DNA of 43,901 nucleotides, from positions 1 to 43,901 of IMG/VR virus record IMGVR_UViG_3300042691_027037; one strand, written 5' to 3'. Both the position numbers and the translations under genes were made by a program. The notes beneath the pieces are model-generated. The model worked only from the letters and a program-made list of their open reading frames with translations. It was not told the DNA's origin and made no database searches. The stretch is from a virus. Positions 29,666-38,442 of this stretch are shown piece after piece (position 1 is the stretch's first letter; every line of letters starts with the position of its first letter).

Positions 29666-30481
29666 ATGCAACTTACCGAATGTATTATTGTTTCTAAAGA
29701 AGTAAATGATAAATTCATATTAGCAAAAAATAGAGATAGAGCTTACAATCCATCTTTAGAAATTGTACATACCATTATAGATGGTATAGAAGTTGCATAT
29801 TTACACGATTTAGTAACCGATTGGAGCGAGGGATTAAATGAAAAGGGAATTGGGGTTGTAAATTCTGCGTTACTTGTTGGACATGATGAGGCTGAGCATA
29901 AGATAGTTAAGAAAGGTGGTAAACCTGGACCTGATGGTGATAAGATGAGAAACATCATAAAGCAACCCACATTAGTTGATGCTATTCGAGCAGCTATAAA
30001 ATATAAAGGTAAAAGTGGCTTATCTTTAAAAGGACATACGTTTGTATCATCACCAAAGCATATGGTTAGTATTGAAACTACATCTAAACATAAGCCTGAT
30101 ATAAAAGTACAAAACTCTGAATCTCCGGTTGTTCGTACTAATCACGGACATATGTTTACCGATGCTGGATATACACATGGTGAAAAATACCTTTCATCTA
30201 AAATGAGAAAGATATCAGCTGAAAAATCTGTTGAAAAAGTTGATGATTGGACTGAAATAGCAGCGGCTATGAGAAAAGAATTCTTTCCAAATAGACCACA
30301 ACTTAATATGAAGAGAGATACTAAAGAGATGTCAACTTCTTCACAAACTGTAATGAACCTTACGGATAGAGTACTACAAATAACTTATTTTAAAGATAAG
30401 GTTAATGAATTTAAAGGTATCAATAATCAATTACCAAAAGATTATGAACCTAAAATTAAAATTGAAATAGTAGCTGTATAA
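29666..30481 (+). CDS. Ntn-hydrolase-like protein (choloylglycine hydrolase/C45 superfamily)
   Basis: A 271-residue protein whose start resembles Cys-Ntn hydrolases. Cys6 is in MQLTECIIVSK, then FILAKNRDRAY (the family R-N-x-D element), EVAYLHDLVTDWSEG, and GLNEKGIGVVNSAL (the N-E-K-G-L element). Members cleave C-N amide bonds of acylated substrates after exposing an N-terminal Cys, so five residues would need removal here. The substrate is unknown. It lies between membrane and tail genes, suggesting a late role such as processing a cell-envelope or virion component. Alternative: a catalytically inactive relative used structurally. Confidence 0.68.
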   Translation: MQLTECIIVSKEVNDKFILAKNRDRAYNPSLEIVHTIIDGIEVAYLHDLVTDWSEGLNEKGIGVVNSALLVGHDEAEHKIVKKGGKPGPDGDKMRNIIKQPTLVDAIRAAIKYKGKSGLSLKGHTFVSSPKHMVSIETTSKHKPDIKVQNSESPVVRTNHGHMFTDAGYTHGEKYLSSKMRKISAEKSVEKVDDWTEIAAAMRKEFFPNRPQLNMKRDTKEMSTSSQTVMNLTDRVLQITYFKDKVNEFKGINNQLPKDYEPKIKIEIVAV

Positions 30482-30502
30482 CTTTAAGTTTTTCTTTATT
30501 AC

Positions 30503-30511
30503 ATATTTATA
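30503..30511 (+). promoter_or_regulatory. Candidate late promoter
   Basis: ATATTTATA lies 28 bases before ATG 30540 at the head of the baseplate operon, with no -33 TTTG. Confidence 0.6.
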
Positions 30512-30539
30512 GATAAGCAAAATTAAAATATGTAATAGT

Positions 30540-30932
30540 ATGTCAACTGAATTTGAACTATTCAAAGGTAAATCGTTAAGTTCTCTTTTTGAGGATATTT
30601 ACAATAACCAAATACAAAAAAAAGCTAAAATAAGCGAGCTTATCAATGAATTAAAAAAGATGATAAAGCATGCTGGTGATATAGCTGTAATAGGTCCTAT
30701 TATTAAAGACCTAATAGAAACTTCCGTTAAAAACGATGACCAGCTAGTTAAATTGGCAACAATAGCACAAAGAATAATAGCAGGAGAAAAGAAAACTGAA
30801 GGACAGGAAGGATACCTATCTGCAGAAGAAAAAGCACAATTGTTAGCGGAAATAGATTCAATACAACAAGAGGTATCTAAGGTAGATGACCTTCAGTTTG
30901 AAATTGATGAAATTAAAGATAAAATAAATTAA
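30540..30932 (+). CDS. Helical phage protein, probably structural
   Basis: A 130-residue, almost entirely helical protein (KISELINELKKMIKHAGDIA; IQQEVSKVDDLQFEIDEIKD). It is first in the hub/baseplate run and one base before the hub gene. It could be a baseplate chaperone or small structural subunit. No family recognised. Confidence 0.78.
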   Translation: MSTEFELFKGKSLSSLFEDIYNNQIQKKAKISELINELKKMIKHAGDIAVIGPIIKDLIETSVKNDDQLVKLATIAQRIIAGEKKTEGQEGYLSAEEKAQLLAEIDSIQQEVSKVDDLQFEIDEIKDKIN

Positions 30933-30933
30933 T

Positions 30934-32187
30934 ATGGGTTTATTTAACGCTGGGGTTGCAAACGTAAGGGGAGCTCAAACTGGTACTACAACACCAATCA
31001 ATAAAAAAGGATTTGGTTATGTTTATAGTATTATTTTGGATGATACTCACCCAAGAATAAAAGAAAAGGTTGGTAATACTATTTCCGACCCTAATATGTC
31101 CTTAATAGGATGTATTGAGTTCAGATTCTCCAGTGATAATGTATCGGATGAAGAAAATCTAACATTAGCCTATCCATTTGATAAAAACTTTATAAATCTT
31201 CCTGTTAGAAACGAAACTGTAGAGATTTGGCAGGGAGAAGGTGGACAAAATTTTTATAGAAGAATTGGTGAAGATATAACACCAAATATTAATGCGGACG
31301 AAAAAGCAATTAGTAAAACTTTTGCACCAAAATCTACTAAAGAAAATTCATCAAAAAATTATCAAAAAGTAGAAGCAACATCCATTGCCAGAACCGATAA
31401 TAATGAATCATCTAAATACGATGGCTTTGGTGAATATTTTAAAACAGAAGCAGGTATTCATAAACTAAAACTTTATGAAGGTGATACCTTACTTCAAACT
31501 AGATTTGGTCAATCAATTAGATTTAGTGCTTTTAATAATAATGATAAAGTATTTTCTCCTGTTATAATATTAAGAAATTCTGAAAATGCTATATCAAAAA
31601 ATAAAGGTATAACACAACCTACCGAAGAAGATTTCAGTAGGGATGGTAGTACTATCGCATTTACTTCAAACCAATATCAAATAGCTTTCCAACCAGGAAC
31701 AGTAGATGATGGTGGTACTACGGATTTTGAAACCAAACCAAATTCATTTAAAGAGTTTCCTAAAAAACTGATTGGTGATAACATTTTAATTAACTCTGGT
31801 AGAATAATACTCTCAGCTAGAAATGCAGAAATGATGTTTTTTTCAAAGAAAAACTATGGATTTGTATCTGATGGTGCATTATCAATTGATAATAAATTAG
31901 GAGTAAATGTAAATGTTGGTGATAATACAAATTACACTACAAATGATAGGGATATCAATTTTAACACTGGAAATGGAAAAATAAATTTAGGTAATAAAGA
32001 ATTAGAACCAATTGTTAAAGGGCAAAAATTAGTAGATGTATTAAAAGAATTAATTGATGCAATAACACAACAAGTATTCTTAACACCATCGGGCCCAACC
32101 GCAACTGGACCCACAAATCTAGCAGATTTTAATAGTATAAAATCCAGATTAAATACGATACTTAGCGAACTAAATAAAACTTCTTAA
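30934..32187 (+). CDS. Baseplate hub protein (T4 gp5-like OB-fold, no lysozyme domain)
   Basis: A 417-residue protein. Residues about 10-130 form a beta-rich OB-like domain (FGYVYSIILDDTHPRI; LPVRNETVEIWQGEGG). Residues 180-320 have the phage hub signature EGDTLLQTRFGQSIRFSAF, then SPVIILRN, and a stretch of short strands like a spike region (RIILSARNAEMMFFSK). These fit gp5/hub proteins of T4-like phages that form the membrane-piercing spike. The lysozyme domain of T4 gp5 is absent; murein hydrolases follow as separate genes. It is the second gene of the run. Confidence 0.75.
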   Translation: MGLFNAGVANVRGAQTGTTTPINKKGFGYVYSIILDDTHPRIKEKVGNTISDPNMSLIGCIEFRFSSDNVSDEENLTLAYPFDKNFINLPVRNETVEIWQGEGGQNFYRRIGEDITPNINADEKAISKTFAPKSTKENSSKNYQKVEATSIARTDNNESSKYDGFGEYFKTEAGIHKLKLYEGDTLLQTRFGQSIRFSAFNNNDKVFSPVIILRNSENAISKNKGITQPTEEDFSRDGSTIAFTSNQYQIAFQPGTVDDGGTTDFETKPNSFKEFPKKLIGDNILINSGRIILSARNAEMMFFSKKNYGFVSDGALSIDNKLGVNVNVGDNTNYTTNDRDINFNTGNGKINLGNKELEPIVKGQKLVDVLKELIDAITQQVFLTPSGPTATGPTNLADFNSIKSRLNTILSELNKTS

Positions 32188-32188
32188 T

Positions 32189-33367
32189 ATGTCTTGGGCA
32201 TTATTCAAAGCAAATATTTTAAGATATGCTAATGACCCGGATAGCTTGCAAGATATTGATTCGGTTGCAAGACTTTGGGCAAAAGAATACGATGCGGCTA
32301 TTAAACGAGGTTATGATACAATAAACTTTGTAACAATAAAAAGAGGTAACGTTGAAATTATGGAAGAGTTGATTAAAGCAGCTCTACTAAAAGGACAAAC
32401 TTCTAGAGAACCTTATGATTTGGTTGGTGCTATGGGAAATGCGGTAAAAGCATATTGGGCTGGTGCTATATTAAATGAAGTACCAATACCATTAGTACCT
32501 GCGCCGGGAGCAACAGCAAATATAAGTGTTGTGTCAAACGTTGTTATTAATCCAGGAACATGGACTCCACCAACATCTAAACCATCGGTGGGTATATCAC
32601 CAAACCTAAATGGAACAGCAATAGAAACAGCACAAGACCCAACTATGTCAGAAGAAGAGTTGGCTGGTGCTAAAGAGGATTTGGCAGCAGCGGAAGCCGA
32701 TTTAGAAGAATATTCGGCAGCCGGATTAGAAGAGGAAGCGATAACCGCGGAGGAACAAATAAAGTATCAACAAGAGAGAATAGATTCGGAAGAAAACACA
32801 TCTATGTTTGTTGAGGATGCTAATCTTACAGAAGAGCAAAACGAACAAATAGAAGAGTTAAAAAATGATGATGAATCTGAACCTGTTTCCGATGATAATA
32901 TTGGAAAGAAAATAGTTGCTATGGCTCTCAAAGATTTAAATGTAAAAGAAGACCCATTACCACCAAAAACACCCGAAAACTCTGGTAAACGAGTTTTGGA
33001 AATGTTGGCAAATACTGGTATTAAAGGTCCTGCTTATTGGTGTGCAGCAGCTGTTACAACTTGGTACAAAGCTGCTGGTGCAGATTATCCTAAAAGTGGA
33101 GCAGCGTCGTGTGATGTGTGGATGGAATGGGCTAAGAAAAATAAATTGTTTAGTAAAACACCTGCTATTGGAGCAGCCATATTATATGGAAAACCATCGG
33201 ATGCACATCACATAGGTATTGTTGAAACAATCGTTGGTTCAAAAATAACAACTATTGAAGGTAATACTTCTGGTGGTGGTTTTAATAGAAATGGAGTTGG
33301 CGTATTTAGAAAAACACCAAATGCAGCAAATGCAGTGGGATTTGTACTACCAAAAAAGAAACAATAA
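32189..33367 (+). CDS. CHAP-like murein hydrolase, probable baseplate-associated
   Basis: A 392-residue protein. An N-terminal domain at about 1-100 (MSWALFKANILRYANDPDSL) is followed by a Pro-rich linker and an acidic Glu/Ala helical region (about 150-230). A CHAP/NlpC-like peptidase domain spans about 235-390. Cys285 in GPAYWCAAAVTTWYK, His341 in DAHHIGIVE and Glu/Asn in TTIEGNTSG form the expected catalytic set. It would cut peptide bonds in peptidoglycan during injection. It directly follows the lysozyme-less hub gene, consistent with a separate hub-attached enzyme, and overlaps the next gene (TAATG). Confidence 0.82.
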   Translation: MSWALFKANILRYANDPDSLQDIDSVARLWAKEYDAAIKRGYDTINFVTIKRGNVEIMEELIKAALLKGQTSREPYDLVGAMGNAVKAYWAGAILNEVPIPLVPAPGATANISVVSNVVINPGTWTPPTSKPSVGISPNLNGTAIETAQDPTMSEEELAGAKEDLAAAEADLEEYSAAGLEEEAITAEEQIKYQQERIDSEENTSMFVEDANLTEEQNEQIEELKNDDESEPVSDDNIGKKIVAMALKDLNVKEDPLPPKTPENSGKRVLEMLANTGIKGPAYWCAAAVTTWYKAAGADYPKSGAASCDVWMEWAKKNKLFSKTPAIGAAILYGKPSDAHHIGIVETIVGSKITTIEGNTSGGGFNRNGVGVFRKTPNAANAVGFVLPKKKQ

Positions 33368-34347
33368 TGTCAGTACTTCCACCATCAAATAACACTTCGG
33401 CAATAATAGATGATTTTATTAATTATGCCACACAACATTTAACAACGGTTAGTGGAGTAGTTACTACAGTATCTTTATATCCAGCCGTACCAACGCCGGT
33501 GCCTGGTCCTGGTGTTATTAATTGGACAGGATATACTGTTACACCCGCTACACCAACACCGCCATTCCCAACTGCAAACTTTGACCCGAACTCTGTTGAA
33601 ACCCCAATAGCAGATACAACATCAATAGAAATGACAGATTCTCAATTAGCAGCTTCGGAGCAGGCAAGCTTGAATGGTTCTAATATAAATGAAGCAACCG
33701 CTATAGCGTTCGAGAGTGATGAAGAACTTACGCCCAATCAAATAGAGTCTGTAGAAAGTGCGTTAATTGAGGATGCAAAAAATGAACCAACCCCATCAGA
33801 TGCAGAACCAATTGATGATGGTATCCAACAGGTGCCCAACTATAAAACAAATGTAAAAGTTCCACCTGAAATGGTAGTAGCTATGAGAAAGTACGGCGTT
33901 GGTAGAACTGCAATTCAACGAGCACATCTTTTAGCTCAATGTGCACATGAGTCTGGTGTTTGGATATATAAAGAAGAAATAGCTTCTGGAGCAGCTTATG
34001 AAGGTAGAAAAGATTTGGGAAATACTCAACCGGGAGATGGAAAACGATATAAAGGGAGAGGATATGTTCAGTTAACAGGTAGGGCTAACTATAAAAAGTA
34101 TGGGCCCGTTGCTGGTGCAGACTTTGAAAATAACCCAACAATAGTAGCTACAAAATATTTTGCTGATACGGCTTGTATGTTTTGGAAATCTAATAAATTA
34201 GATTCAAAAGCAGTAGATTCTTCAGAAACTACGATAAAAGTTGTTAGTAAACGGATTAATGGTGGTTATAATGGGTTGGCTGATAGAATGAAAAAATTTA
34301 AACTATATTGGACTGAGTTGCAAAAAGACCCTACATTGTGGAGTTAA
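33367..34347 (+). CDS. GH19 chitinase/lysozyme-like murein hydrolase
   Basis: A 326-residue protein. A short N-terminal domain with Pro-rich linker (PAVPTPVPGPGVINWTGY) and an acidic helical region (about 85-150) are followed by a GH19-type glycosidase at about 165-326. Catalytic Glu195 is in AQCAHESGVW and Glu212 in GAAYEGRKDLG. GRGYVQLTGRANY and INGGYNGLADR are family signatures. GH19 phage lysins cut murein glycan strands. The linker resembles that of the preceding CHAP protein, so the two probably share a hub-docking plan, one cutting peptides and one glycans. A free endolysin role is also possible. Confidence 0.88.
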   Translation: MSVLPPSNNTSAIIDDFINYATQHLTTVSGVVTTVSLYPAVPTPVPGPGVINWTGYTVTPATPTPPFPTANFDPNSVETPIADTTSIEMTDSQLAASEQASLNGSNINEATAIAFESDEELTPNQIESVESALIEDAKNEPTPSDAEPIDDGIQQVPNYKTNVKVPPEMVVAMRKYGVGRTAIQRAHLLAQCAHESGVWIYKEEIASGAAYEGRKDLGNTQPGDGKRYKGRGYVQLTGRANYKKYGPVAGADFENNPTIVATKYFADTACMFWKSNKLDSKAVDSSETTIKVVSKRINGGYNGLADRMKKFKLYWTELQKDPTLWS

Positions 34348-34368
34348 TACCCAAAAATACTTTATCCA

Positions 34369-34378
34369 AATATTTATA
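34369..34378 (+). promoter_or_regulatory. Candidate late promoter, AATATTTATA
   Basis: Exact motif 22 bases before ATG 34401 at the head of the wedge operon, with no -33 TTTG. Confidence 0.65.
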
Positions 34379-34400
34379 AACATAACAAAGATAAACGATT

Positions 34401-34904
34401 ATGGACACAGATAAATTGTTAAAAGCCATTCAAATTCTTATAAAAGAAGAACTTAAAGCAACACTTCCAAAATTAGTAAAGGAAAGTGTTAAAATGGAAG
34501 TAAAAAGAATTTTGGCTGAAAATAAAGTATCTCAACCAAAAAAAGCTGAAAATAGCCTATCTATGGCTAACGCTATATTAGGTAATGAGGATACTATATT
34601 AGAAAATGTAGAAAAGAAAGCTTACACAAAAAATAGTATGATTAATGATATTCTAAATGAAACCAGAATGCAATATGCTGGTGCACCATATGAAGTATCG
34701 GAATCTACTATGGTTTTTGATTCTTCTAACGTTCCTACTGGAAATGGTATATCACCTAATTTAAGAGCACAAATGGCAGCTAAAATGGGGTATAGTGATG
34801 TAGCTGGTCAAAAAACTGGATTGGGAGTTCAAACTGGTGTGGCTGAATTAGATAAGGCTTTTAATAGAGATTACTCTGAATTAGTAAAAAGATTTAAGAA
34901 ATAA
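34401..34904 (+). CDS. Phage structural or assembly protein, unknown
   Basis: A 167-residue protein with a helical, Lys/Glu-rich N-terminal half (LLKAIQILIKEELKATLPKL) and a more extended C-terminal half (GAPYEVSESTMVFDSS; GLGVQTGVAELDKAFNRDYS). It lies directly upstream of the gp25-like gene with a TAATG overlap, so it probably belongs to the baseplate module. I cannot name a family; a capsid/tail completion or scaffold-like role is a guess. Confidence 0.78.
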   Translation: MDTDKLLKAIQILIKEELKATLPKLVKESVKMEVKRILAENKVSQPKKAENSLSMANAILGNEDTILENVEKKAYTKNSMINDILNETRMQYAGAPYEVSESTMVFDSSNVPTGNGISPNLRAQMAAKMGYSDVAGQKTGLGVQTGVAELDKAFNRDYSELVKRFKK

Positions 34905-35326
34905 TGGCAATAGTATTAGGACAAAGAAAGGTTAAAGATTTAAAAGAATTTGAAGATTATGCGATTGGTATCACATTACCCATCCAAATTGGAAATACTG
35001 CTTTTAACCAATCTTTTAAGACTATTGACCAGGTAAAAACTAACATAAAGAATTTGTTATTAACTAAAAAAAGAGAAAGGGTAATGCAACCAAATTTAGG
35101 TAGTGGTTTGCAAGAACTTCTTTTTGATTTTAATGATGAAACGTTAGCACAAAAAATAGAGCAAACTATTACCGATGCTATACAAACTTGGTTACCATAT
35201 GTTAACATAGAAGAAATAAATGTACAACAAACAAATGAATTAAAAGATTCTAATACAGTAGATATATCATTATCATTTACTGTTGGTGATGAAGTTAATT
35301 TAAATAGCGTAAGCTTTACAATATAA
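34904..35326 (+). CDS. Baseplate wedge protein, gp25-like
   Basis: A 140-residue protein of the GPW/gp25 family, which forms part of the inner baseplate wedge and seeds the sheath in contractile tails. The core motif ERVMQPNLGSGLQELLFDF corresponds to the family E-R-x-x-x-P-x-x-G-x-x-L signature. It is followed by the helical stretch and final strands TVDISLSFTVGDEVNLNSVS. Length is typical of the family. Its gene lies immediately before the gp6-like gene, as expected for a wedge module. Confidence 0.9.
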   Translation: MAIVLGQRKVKDLKEFEDYAIGITLPIQIGNTAFNQSFKTIDQVKTNIKNLLLTKKRERVMQPNLGSGLQELLFDFNDETLAQKIEQTITDAIQTWLPYVNIEEINVQQTNELKDSNTVDISLSFTVGDEVNLNSVSFTI

Positions 35327-35331
35327 TAGAA

Positions 35332-37371
35332 ATGGCATTAACCACATCAAATAACAATTTTACAAATAGAGGTAAAGATATTAAATATCTAAATAAGGAT
35401 TTTGCTAGCTTTCGTGCAAACTTAATTGAGTTTACAAAAGCTTATTTTCCAAAAACTTATTCTGATTTTAATGAAACCTCACCTGGTATGATGTTTATTG
35501 AATTAGCATCATATGTTGGTGATTCTTTATCTTATTATGTAGATGATACATTAAAAGAATCTTTTTTAGCTTACGCAGAAGATATACAAAGTGTATTGGC
35601 ATTATCTCAATTTATGGGATATAAACCAAAAGTAACTTCACCTGCCATAACAACTCTTTCTTTGTATCAATTAGTACCATCAATTGGGACTGGAGTAAAT
35701 AATAGACCAGATTCAATGTATTATTTGAGAATCAAAGAAGGTATGAGAGTGGAATCATCTACAACTCCTAAAATAATATTTAGAACAACTGATGTTGTTG
35801 ATTTTTCGGAAGATTCAAATAGAGAAATAAGCGTTTATCAAAGAGATTCAATAACAGGCGAACCAACCTTTTATTTAGTTAAAAAACAAGTATCAGCTAT
35901 TTCAGCTGAAGAGATAACACAAACTTTTGATTTTGGTTCATATGAATCATTTAGAAAAATTACATTACCTGAAACCAACATAATTCAAATTTATGATGTA
36001 AGGGATGAGAATGATAATAAGTGGTATGAAGTACCATATTTGGCACAAGAAACAGTCTTTATTGAACAACCAAATACTGAAATAAATGACCAAGATTTAA
36101 ATCAGTTTAAATCAACTGTACCTTATATTTTAAAAACAATTAAAACATCTAAAAGGTTTACAACTTTAGTAAATCCTGATAGTACAACAACTATACAATT
36201 TGGCGTAGGTGACCCTTCAGCTAATGATGAATTACTTATACCAAATATGAAAAATGTAGGATTGGGATTACCAAATTCTATCAGCAGATTAGAAGAATCA
36301 TTTGACCCAACAAATTTCTTAAAAACAAAAACATATGGGGTATCACCGGCAAACACAACTTTGACTGTTAAATATTTTGTGGGTGGTGGTGTTGCATCAA
36401 ATGTAGCAAAAGGAACTTTGACAAGACTAAATGGGGTAGAGTATGAAGAAGATTTAACTAAATTTTCAGTACAAGAAAGAATACTATATACCACAGTTAA
36501 AAACTCATTAGCTGTAGATAACGAAATCCCTGCAGTTGGTGGAAGGGGTGGTGAAACTATTGAAGAAATCAGACAAAACGCATTAGCAAATTTTGGTTCA
36601 CAAAATAGAGCAGTTACTGCTAAAGATTATCAAGTAAGAGCATTATCAATGCCTGCTAGGTTTGGTGGTATTGCTAAAGCATACGCTACCGCAGATGGTA
36701 CATTAGACAACAATTCACCATCATCAATTCTAGCTTCACCAAATGTGTTGCAAGAATTTACTGATTTGGTTATGAGTTTTGTAAATAAACCTGATTCTGA
36801 AGAACCAAATCAACAATCGGTAAAGCAGGAAATTCAAAAGTTTTTAATTGGTAAAACTTCGAATGAAAATGAAAAAAATAACCCATTTGCTATAAATCTT
36901 TATTTGCTTGGATATGATAATAATGGTAGATTAACTCAATTAAACAGGGCAGTTAAAGAAAATCTAAAAACATATCTTAACGAATATAGAATACTAACGG
37001 ATGGTATTAATATTAATGATGGATTTATAATTAACATTGGTTTAGATTTTGAAGTGATTTGTTATCCAAGCTATAACAAAAGTGAAGTTGTAGCTAAATG
37101 TATATCTCAATTAAAAGATTATTTTAATATGGATAAATGGACATTTAATCAAACCATTAATTTAAGTGAAATTGAATTAGCATTGGCAAATGTGGAAGGA
37201 GTATCATCAGTTCCTATGGTAAAAGTTACAAATAAATGCGGTGGAAATTACACAAATAATTCATACAACATTGATGCAGCAACTAAAGGAAAAATTATAT
37301 ATCCTTCGTTAGACCCATCGGTTTTTGAAATTAAGTTTCCTGATTCAGATATTAAAGGGAGGGCAAGATAA
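35332..37371 (+). CDS. Baseplate wedge protein, gp6/baseplate J-like
   Basis: A 679-residue protein, similar in size to T4 gp6. NKDFASFRANLIEFTKAYFP, then FNETSPGMMFIELASYVGDS, is the signature start of gp6-like wedge proteins. RGGETIEEIRQNALANFGSQ, then NRAVTAKDYQ, matches the baseplate J core. gp6 forms the ring that holds the baseplate together. It lies 5 bases after the gp25-like gene and overlaps the next gene by one base. Confidence 0.92.
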   Translation: MALTTSNNNFTNRGKDIKYLNKDFASFRANLIEFTKAYFPKTYSDFNETSPGMMFIELASYVGDSLSYYVDDTLKESFLAYAEDIQSVLALSQFMGYKPKVTSPAITTLSLYQLVPSIGTGVNNRPDSMYYLRIKEGMRVESSTTPKIIFRTTDVVDFSEDSNREISVYQRDSITGEPTFYLVKKQVSAISAEEITQTFDFGSYESFRKITLPETNIIQIYDVRDENDNKWYEVPYLAQETVFIEQPNTEINDQDLNQFKSTVPYILKTIKTSKRFTTLVNPDSTTTIQFGVGDPSANDELLIPNMKNVGLGLPNSISRLEESFDPTNFLKTKTYGVSPANTTLTVKYFVGGGVASNVAKGTLTRLNGVEYEEDLTKFSVQERILYTTVKNSLAVDNEIPAVGGRGGETIEEIRQNALANFGSQNRAVTAKDYQVRALSMPARFGGIAKAYATADGTLDNNSPSSILASPNVLQEFTDLVMSFVNKPDSEEPNQQSVKQEIQKFLIGKTSNENEKNNPFAINLYLLGYDNNGRLTQLNRAVKENLKTYLNEYRILTDGININDGFIINIGLDFEVICYPSYNKSEVVAKCISQLKDYFNMDKWTFNQTINLSEIELALANVEGVSSVPMVKVTNKCGGNYTNNSYNIDAATKGKIIYPSLDPSVFEIKFPDSDIKGRAR

Positions 37372-38441
37372 TGGCATACTATTTTATGACAGCATCAAAA
37401 GATGCATCGGTATATCTACAACAGCCTAACCAAAACGCCGGGCTTGATGAAGTATTGGAGATAAGTAAAGTTTACTATGGTACTATTAAGGATGTATCAA
37501 GAGCACTAATTAAGTTTGATGTAAATTATTTATCATCATCTATCTCAAATGGTAACATTGGATTTGATGAAGCTAATTTAATTTTAAAAGAAACCCAAAG
37601 TGAAGAAATTCCATTAGAATACACAATATACGCATATGCTATTAGTGGTAGTTGGGAAATGGGTAAAGGTACTAGATTTGATGATGTATCAACTGCTGGT
37701 GTAACTTGGAATTATAGAGAAGGTGATTCAAAATTAGATTGGTTAGAAAACACATTAGCTAATGGAACAGATGCAAATCCAAACGATGGTAGTGGTGGAA
37801 CTTGGTATTTAGTAAGCGGTTCTACTCAATCATTTAATTATCAAACATCTGATATAGAAATGGATGTTAGAAATATGTTGAAAGTTTGGATGAGTGGTTC
37901 GTTACCAAATGATGGTATGATACTTAAACATTCGGATTCAAAAGAAAATGATACGCAAGATTATGGTATTGTAAAATTATTTAGTAAAGAAACAAATACA
38001 ATATATCAACCAAAAATAAGAATTGGATGGGATGACCAAACGTTTTCAACAGGCTCTTTATCAGCTCTTACGGCTGATGATATTGTTGTTGGTATAAAGA
38101 ATTTTAGAAAAGAATATAAGTTAGAAACAACACCAACGTTGAGAGTGTTTGCTAGAGAAAGATATCCTTTAAAAACTTTTTCTTCAACATTTCAATATAA
38201 CAATATAAAATATCTACCTGAAACATCATATTATCAAATAAAAGATTTTGCTTCAAATGATATTATTATACCTTTTTCTGATTATTCAAAAATAAGTTGT
38301 GATAGTGATGGTAACTTCATAAAGCTTAACTTATCAAATTGGGAATCTGATAGAGTATATAAAATTGAATTTAAAGTTGAATCGAATGGAAGTATTCAAT
38401 ACTTTGATGATGATTATACGTTTAGTGTAGTAAAAAAATAA
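37371..38441 (+). CDS. Tail/baseplate protein with DNRLRE-like domain
   Basis: A 356-residue protein. The first about 220 residues resemble the DNRLRE/disaggregatase-like beta-sandwich (ASKDASVYLQQPNQNAGLDE; VSRALIKFDVNYL; TGSGTW-type WYLVSGSTQSFNYQTSDIEM; DYGIVKLFSKETN). The rest is beta-rich (KISCDSDGNFIKLNLSNWES). It sits inside the wedge operon, so it is probably a structural component of the baseplate periphery or fibre attachment. The specific T4 counterpart is not clear. Confidence 0.78.
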   Translation: MAYYFMTASKDASVYLQQPNQNAGLDEVLEISKVYYGTIKDVSRALIKFDVNYLSSSISNGNIGFDEANLILKETQSEEIPLEYTIYAYAISGSWEMGKGTRFDDVSTAGVTWNYREGDSKLDWLENTLANGTDANPNDGSGGTWYLVSGSTQSFNYQTSDIEMDVRNMLKVWMSGSLPNDGMILKHSDSKENDTQDYGIVKLFSKETNTIYQPKIRIGWDDQTFSTGSLSALTADDIVVGIKNFRKEYKLETTPTLRVFARERYPLKTFSSTFQYNNIKYLPETSYYQIKDFASNDIIIPFSDYSKISCDSDGNFIKLNLSNWESDRVYKIEFKVESNGSIQYFDDDYTFSVVKK

Positions 38442-38442
38442 A

